From contig JAWZYU010000024.1 of the NCBI GenBank assembly GCA_038380435.1, positions 53,096,613-53,160,612 of the forward strand: a stretch of DNA of 64,000 nt, written 5' to 3'. A model generated the notes under the pieces. The model saw only the letters and a list, made by a program, of their open reading frames with translations. It was not told the DNA's origin and made no database searches. Positions 30,993-42,500 of the stretch are shown here, piece after piece. Source of the DNA: Ryuthela nishihirai. Its lineage: Eukaryota > Arthropoda > Arachnida > Araneae > Heptathelidae. Positions within the stretch are counted from its first letter, which is position 1. Every line of letters starts with the position of its first letter. Position numbers and translations under genes: made by a program.

Positions 30993-31828
30993 CCAGTACT
31001 TCCGTAGAAAAAAACGTTTTCGCCCAATGCCTCTATTTCACTAATCCGTACATAAAAAACATGCTACCAAGACTCAAAGAGCAACTATTTTTCCAGCATC
31101 ATTTCCTTTTCGAAGCCAAAATCGGTGACTTCCTTTCTAATACAGATATCAAAATCCGATGGTTATCGATAGTCTGACCTTTCCTACTTCGCGTCCCCCC
31201 CCACTTTCTTCGGCTTCCCCTTTTCTAGGCTGACCTTTCAAAAGAATGAGATGATGTAAATGAAAACAAAAATGGAGACGTCTTCACTGTAACAGCTTTA
31301 TCAGTGCTTTCCTGGAATACGAAATCCCCATGTTTAGGGGTAAGCATAGAATTAATCTTTCTGATTACAATGTTTCGGGAGGAGTTGGCTCTTGCTTAAA
31401 TCTGTTAAAGGAAAGATAAACATCGCGAAAGGAAAGAAGTTATCATTTCATCCACAATTCATCTATCAGATGCCCTAATTCAGATAAGGAGCTCCAGGGA
31501 GATCGTTACGAAACATCCCATTCCTCCCGTCCCCTTTCTCCCCCGTCCTCCCCCCTCGACCCTAACCGATCATCGCTTTTATACTCCATTCCCCTCCCCC
31601 ATGGGGTCTCTAAGGTTGCCACGGTGACCTCTAATTTTCTTCTCGCCATGACCTTCTGAAGGGTAGTAATTGGCACGGCAATTTTTGAGAGTGTGAGGTG
31701 CTACCACAAAAACGATATGAAGACCTTGGAAGAGTTACTTGTCTTTAGAGGGAAGATTCTCACTTGAGGTCTCTCCTTGTAAAGAGATCTTGATCACTTA
31801 GAGGAAGATTCGGAAGAAGATGGAGGAG
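30993..31828. other. single-copy stretch
   Basis: No exon recognised. Holds an X-box-like site at 31614 and, near its end (31752-31800), the likely single-copy source of part of the 194-bp array unit. Confidence 0.4.
31614..31629. promoter_or_regulatory. X-box-like palindrome
   Basis: GGTTGCCACGGTGACC; its complement reads GGTCACC GT GGCAACC, fitting the X-box half-site pattern. Confidence 0.3.
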
Positions 31829-31840
31829 AGAGAAGGATGA

Positions 31841-32226
31841 GTTGGGTTGTTTTACCTCTGAGCGGCACTTTTTTGCACACCATGGGCTAAATGGCCAGGT
31901 CGCAAGGACCCCAAAGGCTCAGAGAAGGTTGGGGGAGGGGACCCACTGGAACAGCTGTTGGGAGACAGATGGTAGCCTCCCGTCAAGGCCATCCAGCGTG
32001 TTCTTTAATGTGCACAGGGTATGGCTCTCCCGCACACGGAGCCACGGCTTAACGTCCCATCCGACGGACGGCGGCCTTTCCAAGCCCATCGGTGTCCCCT
32101 ACTGACCGTAGGCAGGGCGGGGAATTTTGCGGAGATAAATCTCAACGCTGACCCAGCTGGGACTCGAACCTGGGAACTACAGATTACGAGCCGAGAGCGC
32201 TACCGACTGAGCCACTCCCGCCCCCA
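31841..32226 (-). mobile_element. SINE-A, full length with target-site duplication
   Basis: AGAGAAGGATGA flanks both sides (31829-31840, 32227-32238). The head shows GAGCCGAGAGCGC where most copies have GAGCCTGGCGCGC. Confidence 0.96.
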
Positions 32227-32245
32227 AGAGAAGGATGATAATACA

Positions 32246-32320
32246 CAGTCGTATCAGTATAATAGGACCACCTACCATACATATACTATGTTCGGTGGTC
32301 ATATTATTCTGATACGACTG
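32246..32320. mobile_element. family E palindromic mini-element
   Basis: A 75-bp near-palindrome with termini CAGTCGTATC and GATACGACTG and arms running to GACCACC / GGTGGTC. TA follows on the right. The terminal CAGTCG is shared with family C, so both look like non-autonomous Tc1/mariner-type elements. Related copy at 53531. Confidence 0.88.
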
Positions 32321-32870
32321 TATATATATATATGGGAGAGGAGGAGTCTTTTCATAGATGTTGTTGAGTTGATGCTGAGAGGAAAACATTTAATCCGGTT
32401 AATGATTTATTTTCATTTAACCCGGTTAATTAATGAGCATCGTCAATTTAAAAATTCAGGAATGCTCGAAGGATGTTTCTCAGAATATTTGCTGGTCTTG
32501 ACGATGTCGCTTCAATTTGCACGTGCATGACTTTCGCTAAATATGACTGAAAAATCCAGTTTATCATCGTACAGAGCAGGCTTGATACTTTTTGTGGTCC
32601 CGACGCAAATAAAGGGAATTGCAAAAGGAAGCAAACAACTTCGTAAGATACGCCACCAATTTCTCTCAGTGACTGAAAAATTTGCGTATCACTTCTAACG
32701 CAAAAATATGGTTTCTCAAGTGATAAAATGAACCAAGAATTTTTTAGTTCTTTTATTGAGTCTTCTCTTTAGATTATTGACTTCGATGGGCTCCCAAAAT
32801 AAGAGGAAATTGCCAATAGACTTCCAATAGGTGTGCAAACCATGCCAGTTCCATAGCTTAGGAAGGATTA
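32321..32870. other. single-copy AT-rich stretch
   Basis: Nothing recognised. Confidence 0.5.
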
Positions 32871-33229
32871 CAGTCGCTCAAAAAAGTATCCGAACACTAT
32901 GGTTGATTACAGAATTCAGAAAAAATCTGGCAATGATTTTTTTTCAGAAATGAGGGATCTGGCAACCTTCGTGTCACGTGATTACAGAATTCAGAAAAAT
33001 ATCTGGAGCGTGTACAGGAACTGTACACGCTTCAGTTACCTTCACAGCAAACTGGAGCGTGTGCAGTAACTGCAGTAACTGCACACGCTCCAGATATTTT
33101 TCCTGAATTCTGTAATCACGTGACACGAAGGTTGCCAGATCACTAATTTCTAAAAAAAATCGTTTTGCCAGATATTTTTTCTGAATTCTGTAATCAACCA
33201 TAGTGTTCGGATACTTTTTTGAGCGACTG
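32871..33229. mobile_element. family C element, complete
   Basis: TA-flanked, with CAGTCGCTC and GAGCGACTG termini, both arms and a short centre with a duplicated GCAGTAACT. It lacks the 118-bp module. Confidence 0.95.
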
Positions 33230-33231
33230 TA

Positions 33232-33359
33232 GGTGGTCATATTATTTTGATACTAGATCGCGTGGGCTCACTCACGGAAATATTGAGCGTGTGCAGTTAC
33301 TGCACACGCTCCAGTTTGCTGTGAACGGTAACTGGAGCGTGTACAGTTGTTGTACACGC
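33232..33359. mobile_element. family C unit with E-type linker, truncated
   Basis: E-type half GGTGGTCATATTATTTTGAT, module start, palindromes, then it stops at GTTGTACACGCC without an arm or terminus. Confidence 0.88.
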
Positions 33360-35361
33360 CAAAGTTAATAATCGAATGCACTAATGCTTATTATTATTAT
33401 TAGGTTATGCATTGCAGAATATTTTTGGTAACAAATTAAGAGATAATTTAAAGAATTTTTTTTTAAACTTTACATTTAGAACGAAGATAAGACGCATTTA
33501 ATATATATGGAAATAGAAAGTCAATTTACATACACGAAACCTCTGAAATAAATGTAAATAACGCTATGAAACCAAGGAAACGGAAGAAAGGGTTAAGCAA
33601 AAAAAAAAACTGTTTTTACTGATGAAAAGGATCCTTTGAAGTCTCCGTTCTGCTTACTAGCATTTTAAAAAGGGGGAGGGAGGGGGGGTCACGACCCTCT
33701 TCGTCCCCACCTCCCATATCAGGACTTCGTCGCAAGTGCAACAACACGAAAAAAACAACAGAGTATAAAAAATTATTTGAAATGCCATTTCAAGAATATT
33801 AAGCATTTTTTATCTTCGTCATTTTCACGAAGCCTTCCTCACGCGCGCATTCTGCTAATAAAGCGATCAAGGTGTGTTCCGTTGTTCCAATCCATCATCG
33901 TCACATCCGCTTATTTTCTTTTCAGTTTATTAATCTTGTTTCCCTCGTAGCGGGATTTCTTTGTTCATCTAACCACTCGGTGGGTCCGACCACCACACGA
34001 GGCTCTCTGCGCATCATCGTTTCATCTTCAGCATCACTTCCGTCCATCTGTCACTTCATCCAAATGCCTTTGTTTACAATGCAATCTTTTTCGCCATTTT
34101 TGACTGTGTGCAGTCTCATCATTCACTGCACGAGACGGGGATTACAAGCTCATTTTGTGCGCAACTTGTGACGAAACGAACGCATTTCTTGGCTTAATAG
34201 ATTTTACCATTCCGGACCACATTTGCCGTGCCGTGTGCGCCATGTCGTTCTTGATTACACACCCGTCACTTCTCATCAACTGCGCCGCAGGAACTGCGCA
34301 GCCTCAAGCGCATGCGTCATGTTGCTAAGCAACTGCCTTACGTGACCTGCTATCGCGTTCTGAATCAGCAGCCATCATTCGACGATCACTGTGGACCTTA
34401 TTGCAGAACATTATTCGAAATGGCAAAGTTCTTTTTTTTTACAAATTGCCCATTCCTCAAACCTTTCCTTACTCAAAGAGATCATTTTTTGTCGCGAAGG
34501 CTTTTCCTAAGATAATGATTCGAAGCACACAATGTGCAATAAAAATAAGATTACAACGTAATTTGCTTCTCAACCACTTTCAGGTCTTGTCTCCAATCTG
34601 TTGATAATAAATCAAATCAACGCAGTTCTGGTTTCGCCAAGGTTTCCTCTAATCATCCCCTTTAATGGCAGTTGGAATTGCTAATGCATTTGGAGTCGTA
34701 TGTTAATTCTTTTTTTTTATCCGAGACACATAATAACAGAATGCAAATTCTTTTGGCTGCTGATTATAAACTTCATATACACTATTACTTCTGGCCCTTC
34801 GAAAAAAAGTACACGTGACTTAAATATAAGACAGAAATTTTTTTTTTTCTCGGTCTTAATAAAAAGTAAAATTAGTCAGATTTCATTTAGGTTTCTTTAA
34901 AGCTGTTAAGAGAATATATTTGAATATATTTTAATGGAAAAGAGTTTTATAAGTGAGGTGATGATGATATTATTTATGTAATGAAGCTTTTATTGTGAAG
35001 ATGGCGGACTTTTCAATATGATATCGGATGAGGTTTGTTTGCTTAGGATGCTTGCAAATGTAGATTTGCATGTAATGATGATATGATCTAAGTGATAGGG
35101 ATGATCCACACAGGGCGATCACGCTGTTATCTTCTAATAACACTCTGTTATCATTTAAGTGAGCGAAGTTTCGTTTTGAAATGTAATTTCCAGGGCGGAT
35201 AGTGTGAATAAATTAGATTTAGATTCAAATGTCACGTGACGAAGATTCGTCATTTCGTTCTCACTGGAAACGCTTGAAGACGAAATCCTAACTTTCAGAG
35301 GGTTTAATAATTCTCGTGAACTTCGTCGGTGGAAAATGGCAACCTCTTCCACGTAGAATTA
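33360..35361. other. longest single-copy stretch without a recognised gene
   Basis: About 2 kb. The part at 33830-34420 is less AT-rich and has NRF1-like and X-box sites. 34430-35360 is AT-rich, with AAGATGGCGG at 34998 (YY1-like). Open frames up to 99 codons show no known domain. It may flank or contain non-coding parts of a host gene, but no exon can be supported. Confidence 0.35.
34308..34333. promoter_or_regulatory. NRF1-like site next to an X-box
   Basis: GCGCATGCGT (34308-34317) matches the NRF1 palindrome in nine of ten core bases. GTTGCTAAGCAAC (34321-34333) is an RFX-type palindrome three bases later. Such sites are typical of TATA-less promoters. Promoter activity is inferred. Confidence 0.4.
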
Positions 35362-35619
35362 CAGTCGCTGAAAAAAATATCCGAACACAATGGTGGATTA
35401 CAGAATTCAGAAAAAATATCTGGCAACGATTTTTTTTTTTTGAAATGAGTGATCTGGCAACCTTTGTGTCACGTGACACGAAGGTTGCCAGATCACTCAT
35501 TTCTAAAAAAAAAATCGTTGCCAGATATTTTTTCTGAATTCTGTAATCCACCATTGTGTTCGGATATTTTTTAATATATATAATGCGTATGAATAATAAT
35601 GCAATGAATATGGAGCGTG

Positions 35620-35628
35620 TGCAGTTAC
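35620..35628. repeat. left target-site duplication of the LINE
   Basis: TGCAGTTAC, repeated at 36598-36606. Joining the family C sequence across it restores the normal module order GTGCAGTTACCGTTCACAGC. Confidence 0.93.
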
Positions 35629-36567
35629 TGTAAGGCTTGTAGCAATTGGTTTAACATTACTTCTGGTGTTCGACAAGGGTGCATTTTGTCTCCTTTTCTC
35701 TTTAGCTTGGTTATTGATTATGTTATGCGAAATTCACTTCAAGGGAAAGATTTTGGCCTTAAATGGGCTGGAGATACGAAAATTTCTGATTTAGATTATG
35801 CTGATGATTTAGCCCTTTTGGCAAATGATGTTGATGAGATGAACTCTTTCATTCGAGCTGTTGATGAGACTGGTAGTAGAGTAGGTTTGGTTATAAACAG
35901 AGAGAAAACTAAAGTGATGAAAATTGGTCAGGCAGGCTGTGATTCAGTTAATATGAATGGTTGCAGTCTTGAGCAGGTGTCACAGTTTAATTATCTTGGG
36001 AGCTATGTAACAGATAATGGTGATGTGCGGCATGAGATTAACAGACGAATAGGTATTGCTGCCGGGACTTTTAAGAATCTATGGAGAGTGTGGAGAAATA
36101 GGCGTATACACCTAAAGACTAAAATTAGACTGTATAATAGTTTGGTTCTTTCTAGGGTTAGTTATGGTAGTGAAACTTGGACACTTTGTAAACAAGATAA
36201 CAGGAAACTAGATGCTTTTGATTCCAGATGCTTACGCAGTATCTTGGGCATTAGGTGGTTCAACTTTGTAACTAATGATGAGGTTAGGCAAAGGAGTTTG
36301 CAACCTCCTTTAAGCAGCATATTGTGCAGAGAGAGACTCCGTTGGTTTGGCCATGTTGCCCGTATGAATAGTTATAGATTGGCGAATAGGGTTATGAACA
36401 GTGTGCCTAAAGGCCTCAGAAAGAAGGGGAGACCTAGGATGCGGTGGGCAGACAATGTCAAACAGGACCTTGTTAGAATTGGTGTGCAGTGGCCAGATGC
36501 AGTAGATGTAGCTCAGGATAGACTTGCTTGGAGAACTAAATTGCACTGTCTGGTTGGACCTCCGTAG
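35629..36567 (+). CDS. LINE reverse transcriptase, C-terminal part (5'-truncated)
   Basis: Open from the insertion point to TAG at 36565-36567, about 312 residues, with no internal stop or frameshift. Counting from the open frame start at 35617, whose first four codons are family C DNA, it shows GVRQGCILSPFLFSLVID at residues 17-34 (finger/palm motif). The catalytic motif YADD follows at 61-64 and INREKTKVM about 35 residues later. The C-terminal block has RLRWFGHVARM near residue 240, then GRPRMRWADNV and a final W-R-K segment, as in many LINE polyproteins. The enzyme would copy LINE RNA at a nicked target. The upstream endonuclease and the N-terminal RT motifs are missing, so this copy cannot move by itself. 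The intact frame means insertion was recent. No promoter is present; the apparent GTG start is accidental. Confidence 0.92.
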   Translation, partial: CKACSNWFNITSGVRQGCILSPFLFSLVIDYVMRNSLQGKDFGLKWAGDTKISDLDYADDLALLANDVDEMNSFIRAVDETGSRVGLVINREKTKVMKIGQAGCDSVNMNGCSLEQVSQFNYLGSYVTDNGDVRHEINRRIGIAAGTFKNLWRVWRNRRIHLKTKIRLYNSLVLSRVSYGSETWTLCKQDNRKLDAFDSRCLRSILGIRWFNFVTNDEVRQRSLQPPLSSILCRERLRWFGHVARMNSYRLANRVMNSVPKGLRKKGRPRMRWADNVKQDLVRIGVQWPDAVDVAQDRLAWRTKLHCLVGPP

Positions 36568-36597
36568 CCCATGGCTGCTTGAGGATGATGATGATGA
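35629..36597 (+). mobile_element. 5'-truncated LINE with GAT-repeat tail
   Basis: A 969-bp insertion starting inside the reverse-transcriptase coding region and ending GAGGATGATGATGATGAT. It is flanked by the 9-bp duplication TGCAGTTAC. The 3' untranslated part after the stop is only about 30 bp, and the tail is a trinucleotide repeat, not poly(A). That is a pattern known for RTE-type LINEs; clade assignment remains tentative. Confidence 0.93.
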
Positions 36598-36906
36598 TGC
36601 AGTTACCGTTCACAGCAAACTGGAGCGGTTGCGGTTAATGTTCACAGCACATTGGATCGTGTGAGCTCACAAAGACCTGGATCGTGTGGGCTCACTCACG
36701 GAAATATTCACACGCTTCAGTTTGCTGTGAACGGTAACTGGAGCGTGTACAGTTGCTGTACACACTCCAGAAATTTTTCCTGAATTCTGTAATCACGTGA
36801 CACGAAGGTTGCCATATCACTAACTTCTAAAAAAAAAAATCTTTGCCATATATTTTTCTGAATTCTGTAATCCACCATTGTGTTCGGATATTTTTTCAGC
36901 GACTGT

Positions 36907-37348
36907 ACAAGTGTTAATAACTAGCAGACAGATCAGTCCTAAATGAATTCTGGAGTAGAGGTTATCGTACTCTCCGGAAATTCATCCACCTATCCGCAAA
37001 AAAGCAATATTTCTGCTGTGAAAAAACATGGGAGTCATTTTTCTCAAATAGGAGTCATCTCAATTCGGAGTAGTCTCGATTGAAGATTAGGGATATGAAT
37101 TAAATTAGGTGTAATTCAACGACGCATGGTTAATTGTGTAGGGATCTCAGTTGAACTAACAGAAGAAATTCAATGCCCAGTGTGTTTAGCATGTTGAAAT
37201 CATTAGCATTATTTTTTAAATATGTGTAATATTTGCTCTATTTCTTCAGAGAACCTGAGTAAGAATCCAGTGTTACATATTAGTAATGCAAACATGTGGA
37301 TTTTTCCAAATAACGATCTTTATACAACTTATTATTTTCTTTATGATC
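36907..37348. other. single-copy AT-rich spacer
   Basis: Nothing recognised. Confidence 0.5.
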
Positions 37349-37361
37349 CCTCGGCGCATTT

Positions 37362-38913
37362 CAGTCGGTAGCGCGCCAGGCTCGTAATCTGTAGTTCCCA
37401 GGTTCGAGTTCAGCTGGGTCAGCGTTGAGATTTATCTCCGCAAAATTCCCAACCGTGCCCAGGATCAGTAGGAGACACCGATGGGTTTTGGAAAGGCCGC
37501 CGTCCGTCGGATGGGACGTTAAAACTTAGTCCCGTGTGCGGGATTGCCATACACTGTGCACGTTAAAGAACACGCTGGATGGTCTTGACGGGAGGCTACC
37601 ATCTGTCTCCCAACAGCTGTTCCAGTGGGTCCCCTACGCAACCTTCTCTGAGCCTTCGGGGTCCATGTGACCTGGCCATTTAGCCCATGGTGTGCAAAAA
37701 AGTGCCACTCAGAGGTAAAACAACCCAACATTAAAGAACACGCTGGATGGTCTTGACGGGAGGCTACCATCTGTCTCCCAACAGCTGTTCCAGTGGGTCC
37801 CCTACCCAACCTTCTCTGAGCCTTCGGGGTCCATGTGACCTGGCCATTTAGCCCATGGTGTGCAAAAAAGTGCCACTCAGAGGTAAAACAACCCAATATT
37901 AAAGAACACGCTGGATGGTCTTGACGGGAGGCTACCATCTGTCTCCAAACAGCTGTTCCAGTGGGTCCCTACCCAACCTTCTCTGAGCCTTCGGGGTCCA
38001 TGTGACCTGGCCATTTAGCCCATGGTGTGCAAAAAAGTGCCACTCAGAGGTAAAACAACCCAACATTAAAGAACACGCTGGATGGCCTTGACAGGAGGCC
38101 ATCATCTGTCTCCCAACAGCTGTTCCAGTGGGTCTCCTCCCCCAACCTTCTCTGAGCCTTCGGGATCCATGTGACCTGGCCATTTAGCCCATGGTGTGCA
38201 AAAAAGTGCCACTCAGAGGTAAAACAACCCAACGTTAAAGAACACGCTGAATGGCCTTGACGGGAGGCTACCATCTGTCTCCCAACAGCTGTTCCAGTGG
38301 GTCCCCTTCCCCAATCTTCTCTGAGCCTTCGGGGTCCATGTGACCTGGCCATTTAGCCCATGGTGTGCAAAAAAGTGCCACTCAGAGGTAAAACAACCCA
38401 ACGTTAAAGAACATGCTGGATAGCCTTGACAGGAGGCCACCATCTGTCTCCCAACAGCTGTTCCAGTGGGTCCCCTCCCCCAACCTTCTCTGAGCCTTCG
38501 GGGTCCATGTGACCTGGCCATTTAGCCCATGGTGTGCAAAAAAGTGCCACTCAGAGGTAAAACAACCCAACGTTAAAGAACACGCTGGATGGCCTTGACA
38601 GGAGGCCACCATCTGTCTCCCAACAGCTGTTCCAGTGGGTCTCCTCCCCCAACCTTCTCTGAGCCTTCGGGATCCATGTGACCTGGCCATTTAGCCCATG
38701 GTGTGCAAAAAAGTGCCACTCAGAGGTAAAACAACCCAACGTTAAAGAACACGCTGGATGGCCTTGACGGGAGGCCACCATCTGTCTCCCAACAGCTGTT
38801 CCAGTGGGTCCCTTCCCCCAACCTTCTCTGAGCCTTCGGGGTCCATGTGACCTGGCCATTTAGCCCATGGTGTGCAAAAAGGTGCCGCTCAGAGGTAAAA
38901 CAACCCAAACCAA
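37362..38913 (+). mobile_element. SINE-A with eightfold 3' module, inside one target-site duplication
   Basis: CCTCGGCGCATTT (37349-37361) and CCTCGGCGTATTT (38914-38926) bound the whole block. The element starts CAGTCGGTAGCGCGCC, missing the first bases of the head. Its 3' half then repeats about eight times before the terminal tail. Confidence 0.93.
37560..38912. repeat. 169-bp tandem array of the SINE-A 3' half
   Basis: Units run from GTTAAAGAACACGCTGG to GGTAAAACAACCCAAC, about 168-169 bp each, joined as CCCAAC-GTTAAAG. Private variants (GACAGGAGGCCA, GGTCTCCTCC, GGGATCCATG) recur in non-adjacent units, pointing to unequal exchange. Most units carry CCACTCAGAGG; the last has CCGCTCAGAGG. 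Confidence 0.97.
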
Positions 38914-38926
38914 CCTCGGCGTATTT

Positions 38927-39397
38927 TCATTTGTCTTTCGCAGCCCTTCCATTATTCTTAAAAGTAACGACGGAAGTGTCCACAGGTTACGACTTCCTCG
39001 TACAGAAGATCTCTGTGTCGGTAAGCGCCTTGCAAATGTTACCAAAGGCAATAATAATGATGCCAAAGCAAAGATTGCAAAGCACATTCCTTTGCTAATT
39101 AACTCTCGCGGGTTGAGGAAGGAAAAATGATGACGTGAAAGTGATCGTGTCCGTTGACCATTTCACCGCAGATGGATCCCGGAAGTGATTAATGCCCTCC
39201 GACTGTTCTGGTTCCGTTGCTGATTGAGGCTGGCCATTCCTTTCTCAGCTGGGGGTGGACAGTGAAAAGGAAGGGATGACTCCGGCTCAACATCCTCTGA
39301 CCTTTCACCTCAGCTATCTGTCTCTCTCGTTTCTTTCTTCAAAGCTACCAGATAGATGAGGAGACAAGTTCTGTTTTATAAGGAGTTTTTTTTTATA
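38927..39397. other. single-copy stretch
   Basis: No gene recognised. Short frames near 38847-39130 overlap the SINE tail. Confidence 0.45.
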
Positions 39398-39405
39398 CTC
39401 TAGAG

Positions 39406-39585
39406 CAATGTTTTTCAAACTTTTTTGGCCACGACCCACAATAAGAAATGTATTTTATATCGCGACCCAGTCTGTGAGATCCACTCTGATATTTTCTATT
39501 CTATTAAAAAAAATGCTGGTCGCAACCCACTAAATTGATTTCACGACCCTCTAATGGGTCGATACCCGCTGTTTGAAAAACGTTG
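39406..39585. mobile_element. hAT-like non-autonomous element
   Basis: 180 bp with terminal inverted repeats CAATGTTTTTCAAAC and GTTTGAAAAACGTTG, and inner inverted matches around CACGACCCA / TGGGTCG. The flanks CTCTAGAG (39398-39405) and CTCTAGGG (39586-39593) are an 8-bp duplication with one mismatch, the size expected for hAT elements. No coding capacity. Confidence 0.85.
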
Positions 39586-39593
39586 CTCTAGGG

Positions 39594-42500
39594 TAGGGGT
39601 TCTCAACGTGGGGTACGTGGTAAATGTTTTTGGGGTACGCCGTGAGAGCTCAAAAGTCGCTAGATCTAGTAACAAAGTCAATGTTTTATTTTATTCCCAT
39701 TGTTATACTATAACTATAGTTTTATCTATCTATACAAGGGGTACGCCAGTTACATACACATTTCCAGGGGGTACGTGAAGCATAAAAGGTTGAGAACCAC
39801 TGATATATATGTTTTATTTTATTCCCATTGTTATATTATAACTATAGTTTTATCTATCTATACAAGGGGTACGCCAGTTACATACACATTTCCAGGAGGT
39901 ACGTGAAGCATAAAAGGTTGAGAACCACTGATATCTATGTTTCATTCCCATTGTTATACTATAACTATAGTTTTATCTATCTATACAAAAGGGGTACACC
40001 AGTTACATACACATTTCCAGGGGGTACGTGAAGCATAAAAGGTTGAGAACCACTGATATATATTATTTTATTCCCATTGTTATACTATAACTATAGTTTT
40101 ATCTATCTACACAAGGGGTACACCAGTTACATACACATTTCCAGGGGGTACGTGAAGCATAAAAGGTTGAGAACCACTGATTATATGTTTTATTTTATTC
40201 CCATTGTTATATTATAACTATAGTTTTATCTATCTATACAAGGGGTACGCCAGTTACATACACATTTCCAGGAGGTACGTGAAGCATAAAAGGTTGAGAA
40301 CCACTGATATATATTATTTTATTCCCATTGTTATACTATAACTATAGTTTTATCTATCTACACAAGGGGTACACCAGTTACATACACATTTCCAGGGGGT
40401 ACGTGAAGCATAAAAGTTGAGAACCACTGATTATATGTTTTATTTTATTCCCATTGTTATATTATAACTACAGTTTTATCTATCTATACAAGGGTTACGC
40501 CAGTTACATACACATTTCCAGGGGGTACGTGAAGCATAAAAGGTTGAGAACCACTGATATATATGTTTTATTTTATTCCCATTGTTATATTATAACTATA
40601 GTTTTATCTATCTATACAAGGGGTACGCCAGTTACATACACATTTCCAGGAGGTACGTGAAGCATAAAAGGTTGAGAACCACTGATATCTATGTTTCATT
40701 CCCATTGTTATACTATAACTATAGTTTTATCTATCTATACAAAAGGGGTACACCAGTTACATACACATTTCCAGGGGGTACGTGAAGCATAAAAGGTTGA
40801 GAACCACTGATATATATTATTTTATTCCCATTGTTATACTATAACTATAGTTTTATCTATCTACACAAGGGGTACACCAGTTACATACACATTTCCAGGG
40901 GGTACGTGAAGCATAAAAGGTTGAGAACCACTGATATATATGTTTTATTTTATTCCCATTGTTATATTATAACTATAGTTTTATCTATCTATACAAGGGG
41001 TACGCCAGTTACATACACATTTCCAGGAGGTACGTGAAGCATAAAAGGTTGAGAACCACTGATATCTATGTTTCATTCCCATTGTTATACTATAACTATA
41101 GTTTTATCTATCTATACAAAAGGGGTACACCAGTTACATACACATTTCCAGGGGGTACGTGAAGCATAAAAGGTTGAGAACCACTGATATATATTATTTT
41201 ATTCCCATTGTTATACTATAACTATAGTTTTATCTATCTACACAAGGGGTACACCAGTTACATACACATTTCCAGGGGGTACGTGAAGCATAAAAGGTTG
41301 AGAACCACTGATTATATGTTTTATTTTATTCCCATTGTTATATTATAACTATAGTTTTATCTATCTATACAAGGGGTACGCCAGTTACATACACATTTCC
41401 AGGAGGTACGTGAAGCATAAAAGGTTGAGAACCACTGATATATATTATTTTATTCCCATTGTTATACTATAACTATAGTTTTATCTATCTACACAAGGGG
41501 TACACCAGTTACATACACATTTCCAGGGGGTACGTGAAGCATAAAAGTTGAGAACCACTGATTATATGTTTTATTTTATTCCCATTGTTATATTATAACT
41601 ACAGTTTTATCTATCTATACAAGGGTTACGCCAGTTACATACACATTTCCAGGGGGTACGTGAAGCATAAAAGGTTGAGAACCACTGATATATATGTTTT
41701 ATTTTATTCCCATTGTTATACTATAACTATAGTTTTATCTATCTATACAAAAGGGGTACACCAGTTACATACACATTTCCAGGGGGTACGTGAAGCATAA
41801 AAGGTTGAGAACCACTGATATATATTATTTTATTCCCATTGTTATACTATAACTATAGTTTTATCTATCTACACAAGGGGTACACCAGTTACATACACAT
41901 TTCCAGGGGGTACGTGAAGCATAAAAGGTTGAGAACCACTGATTATATGTTTTATTTTATTCCCATTGTTATATTATAACTATAGTTTTATCTATCTATA
42001 CAAGGGGTACGCCAGTTACATACACATTTCCAGGAGGTACGTGAAGCATAAAAGGTTGAGAACCACTGATATATATTATTTTATTCCCATTGTTATACTA
42101 TAACTATAGTTTTATCTATCTACACAAGGGGTACACCAGTTACATACACATTTCCAGGGGGTACGTGAAGCATAAAAGTTGAGAACCACTGATTATATGT
42201 TTTATTTTATTCCCATTGTTATATTATAACTACAGTTTTATCTATCTATACAAGGGTTACGCCAGTTACATACACATTTCCAGGGGGTACGTGAAGCATA
42301 AAAGGTTGAGAACCACTGATATATATGTTTTATTTTATTCCCATTGTTATACTATAACTATAGTTTTATCTATCTATACAAGGGGTACGCCAGTTACATA
42401 CACATTTCCAGGAGGTACGTGAAGCATAAAAGGTTGAGAACCACTGATATATATTATTTTATTCCCATTGTTATACTATAACTATAGTTTTATCTATCTA

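Larger units (their letters stand above)
35362..36904. mobile_element. family C element interrupted by a LINE
   Basis: TA-flanked. The left half is a fold-back pair with arms meeting at GTGTCACGTGACACGAAG, followed by the ATATATATAATGCGTATGAA linker and the start of the 118-bp module. The LINE interrupts the module inside TGCAGTTAC. The module then resumes, and the palindrome, arm and GACTG terminus close the element. Without the LINE it would match the element at 23280. Confidence 0.95.
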
